A stretch of 7,636 nucleotides of DNA from Bacillota bacterium (GTDB lineage: Bacteria > Bacillota > Clostridia > Lachnospirales > Lachnospiraceae), in assembly GCA_023398855.1 (NCBI GenBank), contig JAEWRS010000131.1:1-7636 (forward strand), in the 5' to 3' direction. Shown piece by piece: positions 1-6,045 of the stretch (its first letter is position 1; each line of letters starts with the position of its first letter). Both the position numbers and the translations under genes were made by a program. The notes beneath the pieces are model-generated. The model saw nothing but the letters and a program-made list of their open reading frames with translations. It was not told the DNA's origin and ran no database searches.

Positions 1-145
1 GATGAGTGCTCAGGCCAATACCCTGCGTGAAGAAGTAGGTAAATTCCAATTGGATACAGAACAAAAGCCAGAAAAAGATATAATACAGCTTTCTTCAAAA
101 TACGAATATGAGCCCGTAACAAATCCGGTCTCTCAAAAGTATTAG
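1..145 (+). CDS. Methyl-accepting chemotaxis protein, C-terminal end (partial)
   Basis: The window opens inside this gene; the first complete codon begins at base 2 and the frame runs 47 codons to a TAG at 143-145. The first residues read MSAQANTLREEVGKFQL, which is the usual end of the signalling helix of bacterial chemoreceptors (an Ala-Asn-x-Leu-Arg-Glu-Glu-Val-xx-Phe pattern), where the helix returns from the CheA/CheW-binding hairpin tip towards the membrane. About 30 polar residues follow as a flexible tail. There is no NWETF-like CheR-docking pentapeptide at the end. As a chemoreceptor it would pass ligand information to the CheA kinase. The ligand-binding and HAMP parts lie outside the window, so the stimulus cannot be named. 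The call rests on a short segment, but the motif is characteristic. Confidence 0.75.
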   Translation, partial: MSAQANTLREEVGKFQLDTEQKPEKDIIQLSSKYEYEPVTNPVSQKY

Positions 146-185
146 AAACCTACCGTCAGGTAATGCTACTGGTAATAAATCAGCG

Positions 186-234
186 AAGGGCCGCCGCAAA
201 ACAGATAATAATCCTCTGTTTTGCGGCAGCCCTT
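186..234. terminator. Bidirectional terminator-like hairpin between convergent genes
   Basis: The left arm (186-204) and right arm (216-234) pair over 19 positions with a single C/A mismatch. The core GCCGCAAAACAG pairs with CTGTTTTGCGGC, and one further A-T pair leaves a 9-nt loop (206-214). The outer arm ends AAGGG and CCCTT supply short A/T runs at both feet. It sits between the chemoreceptor stop (145) and the hydrolase stop (246), which converge. The U-tracts are poor on both strands, so intrinsic termination in either direction is inferred from stem strength and position. Confidence 0.7.
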
Positions 235-245
235 TCTGAAACGTT

Positions 246-1064
246 TTAACGGCCTTTGCCGGCAAATTCAGCCAAAACCTTGTTAAACTCATCCTTTTGG
301 TCGTAGAATGCTCCATGCCCGCTGAATTCAAAGGGTACGAGCCTGGAATTTTTAATGTATTGATGCTGGATCTCTCCCAATGGATAGAGAACTACCTGAT
401 CATGGATCCCATGGATGATCAGAGTTGGAACAGTGATTGCATCCAGATCTGAAAATAACACCTCCTGGAGCCAGGTATTTGCTACCGCCGCCGTTGCCCA
501 GCCAGCCGCCTGTAAACCCAGCTGGAGAAACCACTGGGAAAAAGGCTCGGTAATATGCTGGAAAAAGAATATATTGCCAAAGTTATTCAGCATATTGGGC
601 CGGTCTGCATAGGTTCCGTCAATAATTTGAAATACTGCCTCTTTATCAAGGCCATAAGGAAAATCAGGGCGCTTAACAAGGCTTGGGGCTGCTGCCGCAA
701 ATAATGCCAGCTTGGAGACACCATATTCCTTGTGCCTGGCCATGTACCTTATAGCAATCGCACCTCCCGTGGAATGGCCTGCCAAGGTAATATCCTTAAG
801 ATCCAGTACATCAATGACCGCTTTCACATCATCGGCCAGACGGTCATAATCATACCCGCTAAACGGCTTATCAGAATTACCAAATCCTCTGGTATCTATG
901 CCGATACAGCGAAACCCCATCTTGGGAAGTACATCAAACTGATATTCAAAAAGCTTGTGGCTCCCCGGCCAGCCATGAAGAAATAATATTGTCTCTTTAC
1001 CGTCTGGATTAAGATCTTCCACGTATATGTTCACATTTGTTTCAACGGTTACATAGTATCCCAT
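246..1064 (-). CDS. Alpha/beta-fold hydrolase (esterase/peroxidase-like)
   Basis: This 272-residue protein has the full length and order of the single-domain alpha/beta hydrolases. It shows the oxyanion-hole segment HGWPGS (30-35), the strand DTRGFGNSD (57-65), the nucleophile elbow GHSTGG (96-101, Ser98), the acid in IIHGIHDQ (Asp222) and the catalytic His in SGHGAF (His250). A Ser nucleophile rather than Asp argues against an epoxide hydrolase or haloalkane dehalogenase despite the HGWPG motif. The cap region (about 130-200) is rich in Phe and Trp and suggests a hydrophobic substrate. There is no signal peptide, so it should be cytoplasmic. The closest named groups are arylesterases and non-haem chloroperoxidases; the substrate is unknown. 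The ATG at 1064 is 33 nt downstream of the TOPRIM gene stop with no terminator between them, so cotranscription is likely. The Shine-Dalgarno sequence (AGAAGTGAG) is weak. Confidence 0.85.
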   Translation of the reverse strand: MGYYVTVETNVNIYVEDLNPDGKETILFLHGWPGSHKLFEYQFDVLPKMGFRCIGIDTRGFGNSDKPFSGYDYDRLADDVKAVIDVLDLKDITLAGHSTGGAIAIRYMARHKEYGVSKLALFAAAAPSLVKRPDFPYGLDKEAVFQIIDGTYADRPNMLNNFGNIFFFQHITEPFSQWFLQLGLQAAGWATAAVANTWLQEVLFSDLDAITVPTLIIHGIHDQVVLYPLGEIQHQYIKNSRLVPFEFSGHGAFYDQKDEFNKVLAEFAGKGR

Positions 1065-1097
1065 GATCTCACTTCTGCATATTATGTTTAATTTATG

Positions 1098-1811
1098 CTA
1101 TTCCCCGCCCATAGCCATGGTTCCGTTTTCCTTAAATAAAAGATGGAGATTACAATACCTGTGTAAAGAATTCAGGCCCTGCGTGATAAAATTCCAGGTT
1201 TCATGAAAATCCCCGGAAACTGCAATCTCGCTGTTTGAAATAAATGCCTGAAAGCCCTTCTGATCCGTACCATACCGGTCTGCAAAGGCATCCGCATAGC
1301 TGATTTTTTCATCATCAGTCAGCTCTTGCATATTATTATGAAGTACATGCTCAAGATTCCGGGAAAAATAATAAATAGAATAGGGGATTTTGCCAACCGC
1401 GTCCGCCCCAAAGAGCCGTTGCAGCACCAAAGATTTTCTATGATTCCGGTCAATGATCCGGTCAGGGTCAGAGGACTCAATGCGGTCATCAAAATACTTC
1501 ACAACCCCCTCCGTTCCTAAAACCACCCGGTCCTGGGGAATAAAAGTCCCATCAAGATCCACAAGGTGAATCACCTTCATAATATCTCTTTTCTCAATTC
1601 CATACCGCTTTCGTTCCACCTCAATGTGTTTATAAACGGTTTTCAAGGCATTGGCACCAGATACTGACCAATTGCTTGTCATGTCCCCATGAACCACATG
1701 AAAGCGTACATCTTCTCTTTGAAATATCTTTTTAAAGACAGGGCCCAGTGTCTCCTCGTCTGTTGGCCCCTCCACCACAAACAGAATCACCTTCCTAGTT
1801 TTGGCGCCCAT
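1098..1811 (-). CDS. TOPRIM-fold protein, partner of the upstream OLD/RloA-like ATPase
   Basis: The 237-residue product begins MGAKTRKVILFVVEGPTDE. The pattern of a hydrophobic strand, then VEGPTDE (Glu14), then HLVDLDGTF (Asp85, Asp87), fits the metal-binding TOPRIM motifs (E and DxD) of OLD-family nucleases and of RloB/AriB-type partners. The C-terminal two thirds (RNHRKS near 122-127, IPYSIYYFS at 142-150) is not a domain I can name. I chose the ATG at 1811. A TTG at 1850 would add 13 residues lying inside the ATPase coding end, whereas the ATG has AAAGGCGG six bases upstream. The gene overlaps the ATPase 3' end by 17 nt, which suggests translational coupling and a shared complex. Likely role (inference): the effector of an ATPase-gated antiphage system, acting as a metal-dependent nuclease in the cytoplasm. 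A non-defence role in nucleic-acid processing is possible. I am confident of the TOPRIM-like motif and less so of the function. Confidence 0.7.
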   Translation of the reverse strand: MGAKTRKVILFVVEGPTDEETLGPVFKKIFQREDVRFHVVHGDMTSNWSVSGANALKTVYKHIEVERKRYGIEKRDIMKVIHLVDLDGTFIPQDRVVLGTEGVVKYFDDRIESSDPDRIIDRNHRKSLVLQRLFGADAVGKIPYSIYYFSRNLEHVLHNNMQELTDDEKISYADAFADRYGTDQKGFQAFISNSEIAVSGDFHETWNFITQGLNSLHRYCNLHLLFKENGTMAMGGE

Positions 1812-3198
1812 CTCCCACCGCCTTTCCGGCACGCCGGAACGCGCGTCCAATTTCTACGCTGTCAGTCTCCTCATAAACCGTCTCCTTTTGTCCTCCCAGC
1901 AAAATACTCCGCAGGTACATATCCCTCAAATTGTGATTGCTCTTAATATTCTGTAACCGTATATACCGGTTGGAAGGATTGGTGGTGGAAAAGACAATGC
2001 TGTTTTTATTGAGCATTTCCAGAGCACGCAAATTGTGAGAGGTAAAGATCAGCTGCCCCCTTGCCCCCTTTTCAAATACAGAAAGCAATTCTCCTAACAG
2101 ATATTCATATACTCCGGAATCCAGTTCGTCAATAATTAAACACATTGAGGCGTTATTATAAACACACATCAGAGCATTTAAAACGGATATGATCTTAATA
2201 ATTCCCTCTGACTCATATTTTAAGGGAATAATCACCTCTCCCCGTTTTGAAATCAGTTCCACCTTATGTCCCGCGTCTCCCTGTTCAAGAAGCTGCTTCC
2301 CCAGGTCATAAATCCCTATAGACAGACCAGGGATTAAAGCGTCAAGGATCACATTCATCTCATGGATCATCTGCTGTGCTATCTGTAAATGCTCTTTGCT
2401 GATCACCGTCGGTTCATCAAGCCTCATAAGTAAGTCTCCCCTGGCAATCCTTTCACCAAGGTCTAACCGGAAGGCAAATGGGATCATGAAATCCATACTG
2501 ATGGCTCCTGCATGGGCACTGGAAATCACAAACAGGTTCATTTCTGCGTATTGATTAAGAGCTTCAATAATAAACCCATAATCTTCAGAAGCACCGTCAG
2601 CTGCTGATAGAAAAACTGTTCTGCCTTCCGGACCGAAAATAAAGGAAACAAGATCCTTCCGGGCAATTTTTTTTGCAACGCTTAAACTGACTTTATGATC
2701 GGCATTTTGCCGTATTAACTCATCCTGACGGTATTTGGGTGTAAATATTGCCCCTTCCGAGTGCAGGTCATAATCAATCACTGTTTTTTTACTCTCAAAC
2801 TTATCTCCGTTCCAAGACGCCCTGGTAAGAAGCTCATGGTTGATTTCAAACTGTTTTTTTGAGACTCTCTTCAATTGTACCGAATACTCTGCCAGGACTT
2901 TTTCCTTATCAGTCTGAATGACAAACTTAACCGCAATCGTGCACGTCTCCTCTGCTTCGGAAATATAGTGAACCGTTTCTCTTGACAAGGGCAGACCCAT
3001 CAGCAAAGTCTGGATCAATCCCATGGCCTCAATCACCGCTGTTTTTCCCGAACCATTCTGGCCATAAATGCCCAGAATATCCCCTGTCTTAGAAAAAAAC
3101 TTTTTCATTCCCGCAGACGGCATGACAATCCGCCCATATTGGGTATTCTTAAAACCCTTTAATTCAATTTCACTTATACGAACCGCAGCCTCAGTCAC
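1795..3198 (-). CDS. OLD/RloA-like ABC-type AAA ATPase
   Basis: Read from the GTG at 3198, the product is 467 residues. It opens ISEIELKGFKN, the usual first strand of SMC/RecF/OLD-type ATPases. It then has Walker A GQNGSGKT (46-53), a signature-like YESEG (328-332), Walker B CLIIDELDSG (Asp357, Glu358) and a switch histidine in TSHN (His388). The C-terminal LRDMYLRSILLGG resembles the tail of AAA_15/AAA_21 proteins. About 275 residues separate Walker A from the signature, without a long coiled coil, so this is not Rad50 or SMC. There is no membrane segment, so it is not a transporter. GTG 3198 is preferred over a TTG at 3237 because AGGAAAGGAG (3210-3219) lies 11 nt before it. The TOPRIM gene overlaps its end. 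Such ATPases sense or scaffold and license the TOPRIM subunit in split OLD, RloAB-like and PARIS systems. That role is inferred from architecture here. Confidence 0.8.
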   Translation of the reverse strand: MTEAAVRISEIELKGFKNTQYGRIVMPSAGMKKFFSKTGDILGIYGQNGSGKTAVIEAMGLIQTLLMGLPLSRETVHYISEAEETCTIAVKFVIQTDKEKVLAEYSVQLKRVSKKQFEINHELLTRASWNGDKFESKKTVIDYDLHSEGAIFTPKYRQDELIRQNADHKVSLSVAKKIARKDLVSFIFGPEGRTVFLSAADGASEDYGFIIEALNQYAEMNLFVISSAHAGAISMDFMIPFAFRLDLGERIARGDLLMRLDEPTVISKEHLQIAQQMIHEMNVILDALIPGLSIGIYDLGKQLLEQGDAGHKVELISKRGEVIIPLKYESEGIIKIISVLNALMCVYNNASMCLIIDELDSGVYEYLLGELLSVFEKGARGQLIFTSHNLRALEMLNKNSIVFSTTNPSNRYIRLQNIKSNHNLRDMYLRSILLGGQKETVYEETDSVEIGRAFRRAGKAVGDGRQN

Positions 3199-3257
3199 TT
3201 TACAAACAGCTCCTTTCCTGATCACAGGATAACACAACCAAAAAAATGTACTTTTTT

Positions 3258-3312
3258 ACTATACCGAAACATTTTATTCCAATATAAAATATTATGATCA
3301 GTCTAAAGTCAA
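3258..3312 (-). promoter_or_regulatory. Candidate promoter region for the ATPase operon
   Basis: Two weak possibilities lie upstream of the ATPase on the minus strand. One is a TATAGT box (3258-3263) about 60 nt before the GTG, with only a poor -35 (TATATT at 3281-3286, 17-nt spacer). The other is a TTGACT -35 (3307-3312) with an AT-rich TTTTAT at 17-nt spacing. Neither is convincing. Because no clear terminator follows the NusG-II gene, transcription could also read through from it. Confidence 0.35.
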
Positions 3313-3339
3313 TATATTCCAGATGATTTCAAATCAGCT

Positions 3340-3705
3340 TTATTCTTCCCCTTCAATTGTCACCACCACCCGGTTTGGCAGGCATACGATCAGTTCTCCG
3401 CTTTTGTGGATCTTTCCCGTTCGGACACAGACCTTGTCAGGGCAGGAGGCATCCGTTATGCTGGCATAGCCGTCCTTGATAATCAGATGATCCGTGCCCC
3501 CATATCCTTCAATAATCATATCAGCATCCTTATGAAGATCCAGGGTTTTCACCGTCTTCCCGTCAACAGACACCACAACCAGCTCTGCCGGCTTTTGGTT
3601 TTGGACATAAAATACTGCGGAAAGCAGTAAAGCTATAGCCAGAATAACGGTAATAAGAATCAATTCCCTTTTTTGTATAACCGTCAGTTTCTTTAAGTAA
3701 TTCAT
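3340..3705 (-). CDS. NusG domain II-containing membrane-anchored protein
   Basis: The 121-residue protein has a charged N-terminus (MNYLKKLTVIQKRE), one hydrophobic segment (about 15-34, ILITVILAIALLLSAVFYV) and a small extracytoplasmic beta domain. That domain carries the hallmark CPDKVCVRTG and a later CLPNRVVV, typical of the stand-alone NusG_II family (about 120 residues). It is not the transcription factor NusG: the NGN and KOW domains are absent. ATG 3705 is chosen over a GTG three codons upstream because that GTG lies within the Shine-Dalgarno GAGGTG, which spaces correctly (6 nt) to the ATG. The two Cys of CPDKVC plus the later Cys could form a disulfide or cofactor site. Stand-alone NusG_II proteins occur near flavin and quinone redox genes in Firmicutes, and from memory the EetA component of extracellular electron transfer loci is of this type. 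The divergent ndh2 operon supports that link. Exact biochemical function is unknown. Confidence 0.85.
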   Translation of the reverse strand: MNYLKKLTVIQKRELILITVILAIALLLSAVFYVQNQKPAELVVVSVDGKTVKTLDLHKDADMIIEGYGGTDHLIIKDGYASITDASCPDKVCVRTGKIHKSGELIVCLPNRVVVTIEGEE

Positions 3706-3745
3706 ATTTTTCACCTCTTATTTCTCGTAAATATCCTGAACTTTT

Positions 3746-3751
3746 ATTATA
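3746..3751 (-). promoter_or_regulatory. Extended -10 promoter of the NusG-II gene
   Basis: On the minus strand TGGTATAAT gives a perfect TATAAT with the extended TGn element, about 40 nt before the ATG at 3705. The -35 is AT-rich and poor (TTTTAT at 17-nt spacing), as is common where an extended -10 is present. Confidence 0.6.
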
Positions 3752-3908
3752 CCATGTCCTATCTGTTTATAAAATAAGAAAAGAGGAAATAGCTATATCA
3801 ATTGTTTATCCAGACAGCTTTGGGAAGCCAGAAAAGCAGCCAGTGACTTATTTCATCCTTTCATTGCTAAAAATCAAAAATACAGGTGCAGAAAATGAAC
3901 TCTTAAAG

Positions 3909-3920
3909 CCTTTGCAAAGG
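3909..3920. repeat. Perfect 12-bp palindrome, candidate operator
   Basis: CCTTTGCAAAGG reads the same on both strands. It lies about 50 bp upstream of the ndh2 -10 box and about 160 bp from the NusG-II -10 box. The position fits a regulator site upstream of the plus-strand promoter. It does not match the Rex or Fur consensus as I know them. One short palindrome in AT-rich DNA can occur by chance. Confidence 0.3.
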
Positions 3921-3967
3921 AAAAATTATCAATTTGGGATAAATTTCTGGTAAAAGTAGTGTCCACA

Positions 3968-3976
3968 TGTTATAAT
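3968..3976 (+). promoter_or_regulatory. Extended -10 promoter of the ndh2 operon
   Basis: TGTTATAAT is a perfect TATAAT (3971-3976) with a TGn extension. The sequence 17 nt upstream (TGGTAA, 3948-3953) is a weak -35. Transcription would start near 3983, giving a leader of about 45 nt before the TTG start. CCACAT (3963-3968) and ATGT plus GTGG (3978-3981, 3986-3989) form an imperfect dyad around the -10 box that could serve as an operator. Confidence 0.65.
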
Positions 3977-4012
3977 AATGTCAAAGTGGCGTTTTTTGTG
4001 CCGCTATCACAC

Positions 4013-4019
4013 AAGGAGG
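4013..4019 (+). promoter_or_regulatory. Ribosome binding site deciding the TTG start of ndh2
   Basis: AAGGAGG is a full Shine-Dalgarno match placed 7 nt before TTG 4027-4029. No ATG or GTG lies at a suitable distance, and the FAD-binding strand KKIVVLGAG begins right after the TTG, so this unusual start is well supported. Confidence 0.85.
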
Positions 4020-4026
4020 GGAAAAC

Positions 4027-6045
4027 TTGAAGAAAATAGTAGTGCTGGGTGCCGGCTATGCCGGTATTTTAACTGCCAAAAAATTGGAAAAGAAGTTCCG
4101 AAAGATGAAGATGGATAATGAAGTAAGTATTTCCATCATTGACAGGCATCCATTCCATACCATGCTCACTGAGCTTCACGAAGTAGCTGCGGGCAGAGTG
4201 GAAGAGGACAGTATCCGCATCAGTTTAAAAAAAGTATTTGCTGGCAGGAATGTGGAGATCATCACAGACACCATCAGCCAGATTTCCGTTGAGGAGAAGA
4301 AACTCACGGGAAGCCAGGGCGAATACGATTATGACTACCTGATTCTGGCCGCCGGATCCAAACCTACCTTTTTTGGTGTGGAGGGCGCAGATGAGTATAC
4401 CTATAAGCTTTGGTCCTATGAAGATGCTATGTTATTAAAAGAGCGGATCCAGCAGATGTTCCGCGCAGCGGCCTGCGAGCCCGACGAGGCGGAGAAACGC
4501 CGACTTTTGACATTTTATGTAGTAGGTGCCGGCTTTACCGGGGTGGAAATGGCTGGAGAACTGGCCGAATACGTGCCATTCCTGTGTGAAGAGTATGAGA
4601 TCGATCCATCTATGGTCTCCATGTATGATGTGGACATTTTAAGCCGTACAGTTCCCATCCTTCCGGAAAAACTGTCTGGCAAGGTAGAAAGACGCCTTGA
4701 AAAAATGGGCGTGAAGGTAATGATGGAAACGGGTGTAACTGCCATTGGTAAAGATTACATTGAGTTGAATCAAAACGGCGGCAAAAAGCGCTATCCTGCA
4801 GGAACAGTAATCTGGACCGCTGGAATTGAAAGTGCAGATATTACAGGGGAAGCTGCTAAAACTCTGGAATCCGTTAGCCGGGGAAGAATTCAGGTGGATT
4901 CTTATCTTCGTGCCAAGGATCATGAAGAGGTATATGTAGTCGGCGACAACATGATGTATGTTCCTCAGGGCGAAGAAGCGCCTGTTCCTCAAATGGTGGA
5001 AAACTGCGAGCAGAGTGCTCATACCGCAGCCCATAACCTGATCTCAGCCATTACCGGCTCAGGCACCATGGAAGAATACAAACCATCTTTCCACGGTGTT
5101 ATGGTTTCAGTGGGAGGCCGCTATGGCGTTGCGCGGGTTGGACTTCCAAACCACATGTTTAACCTTTGCTCTTTCTTTGCCATGCTTTCCAAGCATTTTA
5201 TAAATGTTGTTTACTTTATTCAGGTATTAGGCTGGAATAAGGTATGGAGTTATGTTTGCCATGAATTCTTTACCATGAGAAACTGCCGAAGCTTTTTGGG
5301 AGGCCATTTCTCTAACAGAACCCCAAGTTTTCTGCTCATGCCTCTGCGTGTGTGGCTTGGAGCTGTATGGGTGTTTGAAGGAGTTATGAAGATTGTGGAA
5401 GGCTGGATGGGCCAGCCAATGCTCAGTGCCTTTTTTGGAGGTGCCAATCAGTTCTTTAACAGCATCCTTGCTCCATACGGAATCACGGGAATCGGAGGCG
5501 CAGCCCCTTCGGCTGACGCAATTTCCAGCGCCACATCTGCGGCGGCTGACGCTGTAGCAAGTGCCACCGGAGCTGCGGCTGAAGCGGTTTCCGCAGGAGT
5601 GCCGGTTTTCTCCTATCATCTGTTAGGTGTCATCGATGCCACCCTTGTCAGCTCTGTGGGTTTATCTCATGCCACTATATCTGACTATGCTTTTAAAATG
5701 GATTTTACTCCCATGAACTGGTTTGTGAACAATGTGATCCTGCCTAACGGCGGACTGCAGCTGTTCATGCAGCGAGGTATTGTGATCGCGGAGATTTTAA
5801 TCGGTCTTGCTTTGATCGGTGGTCTGTTCAATTTCCTATCCTCCGCAGCATCCCTGGTTCTTCAGTTCATGTTCGTCTGCACGACAGGCCTTTATTTAAG
5901 TACGTTCTGGATGATTTTCGCCGGTATCGCTGTCCTGATTGGCGGCGGCAGAACCCTTGGTCTTGACTACTACGCTATGCCCTGGCTTAAGAAAAAATGG
6001 AGAAGACTTCCATTTATAAGGAAGTGGTATTTATACAATGACTAA
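4027..6045 (+). CDS. ndh2: Type II NADH dehydrogenase with C-terminal DoxX-like membrane domain (EET-type Ndh2)
   Basis: The 672-residue protein joins two parts. Residues 1 to about 345 form an NDH-2 flavoprotein: FAD Rossmann motif GAGYAG (8-13), LILAAGSKP (105-113), NADH motif GAGFTG (167-172), VIWTAGI (261-267) and the FAD-contact segment VYVVGDN (302-308). Hydrophobic stretches near 375-412 could bind the membrane. Residues about 430-672 form a DoxX-like region with helices near 437-457, 582-601, 605-622 and 624-640, ending in a basic tail. Ordinary NDH-2 is about 400 residues, so the extension is large; Listeria Ndh2 of the EET pathway also has an extra membrane domain. Expected reaction: NADH oxidation with electrons passed to (demethyl)menaquinone at the inner face of the membrane. 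The usual quinone-site AQxxxQ reads VENCEQ (324-329). An Ala-rich 11-residue repeat lies at 496-524. The next gene overlaps by 8 nt. Confidence 0.9.
   Translation: MKKIVVLGAGYAGILTAKKLEKKFRKMKMDNEVSISIIDRHPFHTMLTELHEVAAGRVEEDSIRISLKKVFAGRNVEIITDTISQISVEEKKLTGSQGEYDYDYLILAAGSKPTFFGVEGADEYTYKLWSYEDAMLLKERIQQMFRAAACEPDEAEKRRLLTFYVVGAGFTGVEMAGELAEYVPFLCEEYEIDPSMVSMYDVDILSRTVPILPEKLSGKVERRLEKMGVKVMMETGVTAIGKDYIELNQNGGKKRYPAGTVIWTAGIESADITGEAAKTLESVSRGRIQVDSYLRAKDHEEVYVVGDNMMYVPQGEEAPVPQMVENCEQSAHTAAHNLISAITGSGTMEEYKPSFHGVMVSVGGRYGVARVGLPNHMFNLCSFFAMLSKHFINVVYFIQVLGWNKVWSYVCHEFFTMRNCRSFLGGHFSNRTPSFLLMPLRVWLGAVWVFEGVMKIVEGWMGQPMLSAFFGGANQFFNSILAPYGITGIGGAAPSADAISSATSAAADAVASATGAAAEAVSAGVPVFSYHLLGVIDATLVSSVGLSHATISDYAFKMDFTPMNWFVNNVILPNGGLQLFMQRGIVIAEILIGLALIGGLFNFLSSAASLVLQFMFVCTTGLYLSTFWMIFAGIAVLIGGGRTLGLDYYAMPWLKKKWRRLPFIRKWYLYND
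5512..5598 (+). repeat. 33-nt tandem repeat encoding an 11-residue Ala-rich helix
   Basis: Inside ndh2, two complete 33-nt units (5512-5544 and 5545-5577) and a partial third (5578-5598) encode ADAISSATSAA, ADAVASATGAA and AEAVSAG. The unit start is conserved at DNA level (GCTGACGCA, GCTGACGCT, GCTGAAGCG). The 11-residue period suits an extended amphipathic helix. It falls in the loop between the first DoxX-like helix and the later helices. Confidence 0.75.

Larger units (their letters stand above)
3706..4026. other. Divergent intergenic control region
   Basis: About 320 bp without a gene separates the NusG-II gene from ndh2. It holds an extended -10 promoter for each side (minus 3746-3751, plus 3971-3976), a perfect 12-bp palindrome (3909-3920), an imperfect dyad around the plus-strand -10 and a small leader hairpin (3985-4005). 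I see no plausible small ORF and no RFN or other riboswitch that I recognise. Positions roughly 3780-3900 hold nothing I can name. Confidence 0.6.

Noticed and set aside
95..331. Minus-strand 78-codon open frame across the convergent intergenic region
   Set aside because: It overlaps the chemoreceptor end, the hairpin and the hydrolase 3' end, and encodes nothing recognisable.
1812..1850. TTG at 1850 as start of the TOPRIM gene
   Set aside because: It adds 13 residues not resembling the family start, and the ATG at 1811 has a better placed ribosome site directly before the first beta strand.
3199..3237. TTG at 3237 as start of the ATPase
   Set aside because: The extra codons contain the AGGAAAGGAG ribosome site that serves GTG 3198.
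3315..3339. Terminator after the NusG-II gene
   Set aside because: Only a TGATTTGAAATCA palindrome with almost no loop and no U-tract is present, too weak to call.
3340..3714. Transcription factor NusG
   Set aside because: The protein has one membrane helix and only the NusG_II-type domain with CPDKVC; NGN and KOW domains are missing.
3985..4005. Leader hairpin AGTGGC/GCCGCT with a T-rich loop as a terminator or riboswitch
   Set aside because: It is a 6-bp stem with one wobble pair, and the T-run is in the loop, not after the stem. No riboswitch core was recognised.
4639..5034. 131-codon minus-strand open frame
   Set aside because: It is antisense to the conserved NDH-2 nucleotide-binding region; composition and lack of a start site mark it as a shadow.
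5227..5619. 130-codon minus-strand open frame
   Set aside because: It lies wholly opposite the DoxX-like part of ndh2, has no ribosome site and shows no recognisable motif; its length follows from the Ala-rich coding sequence.
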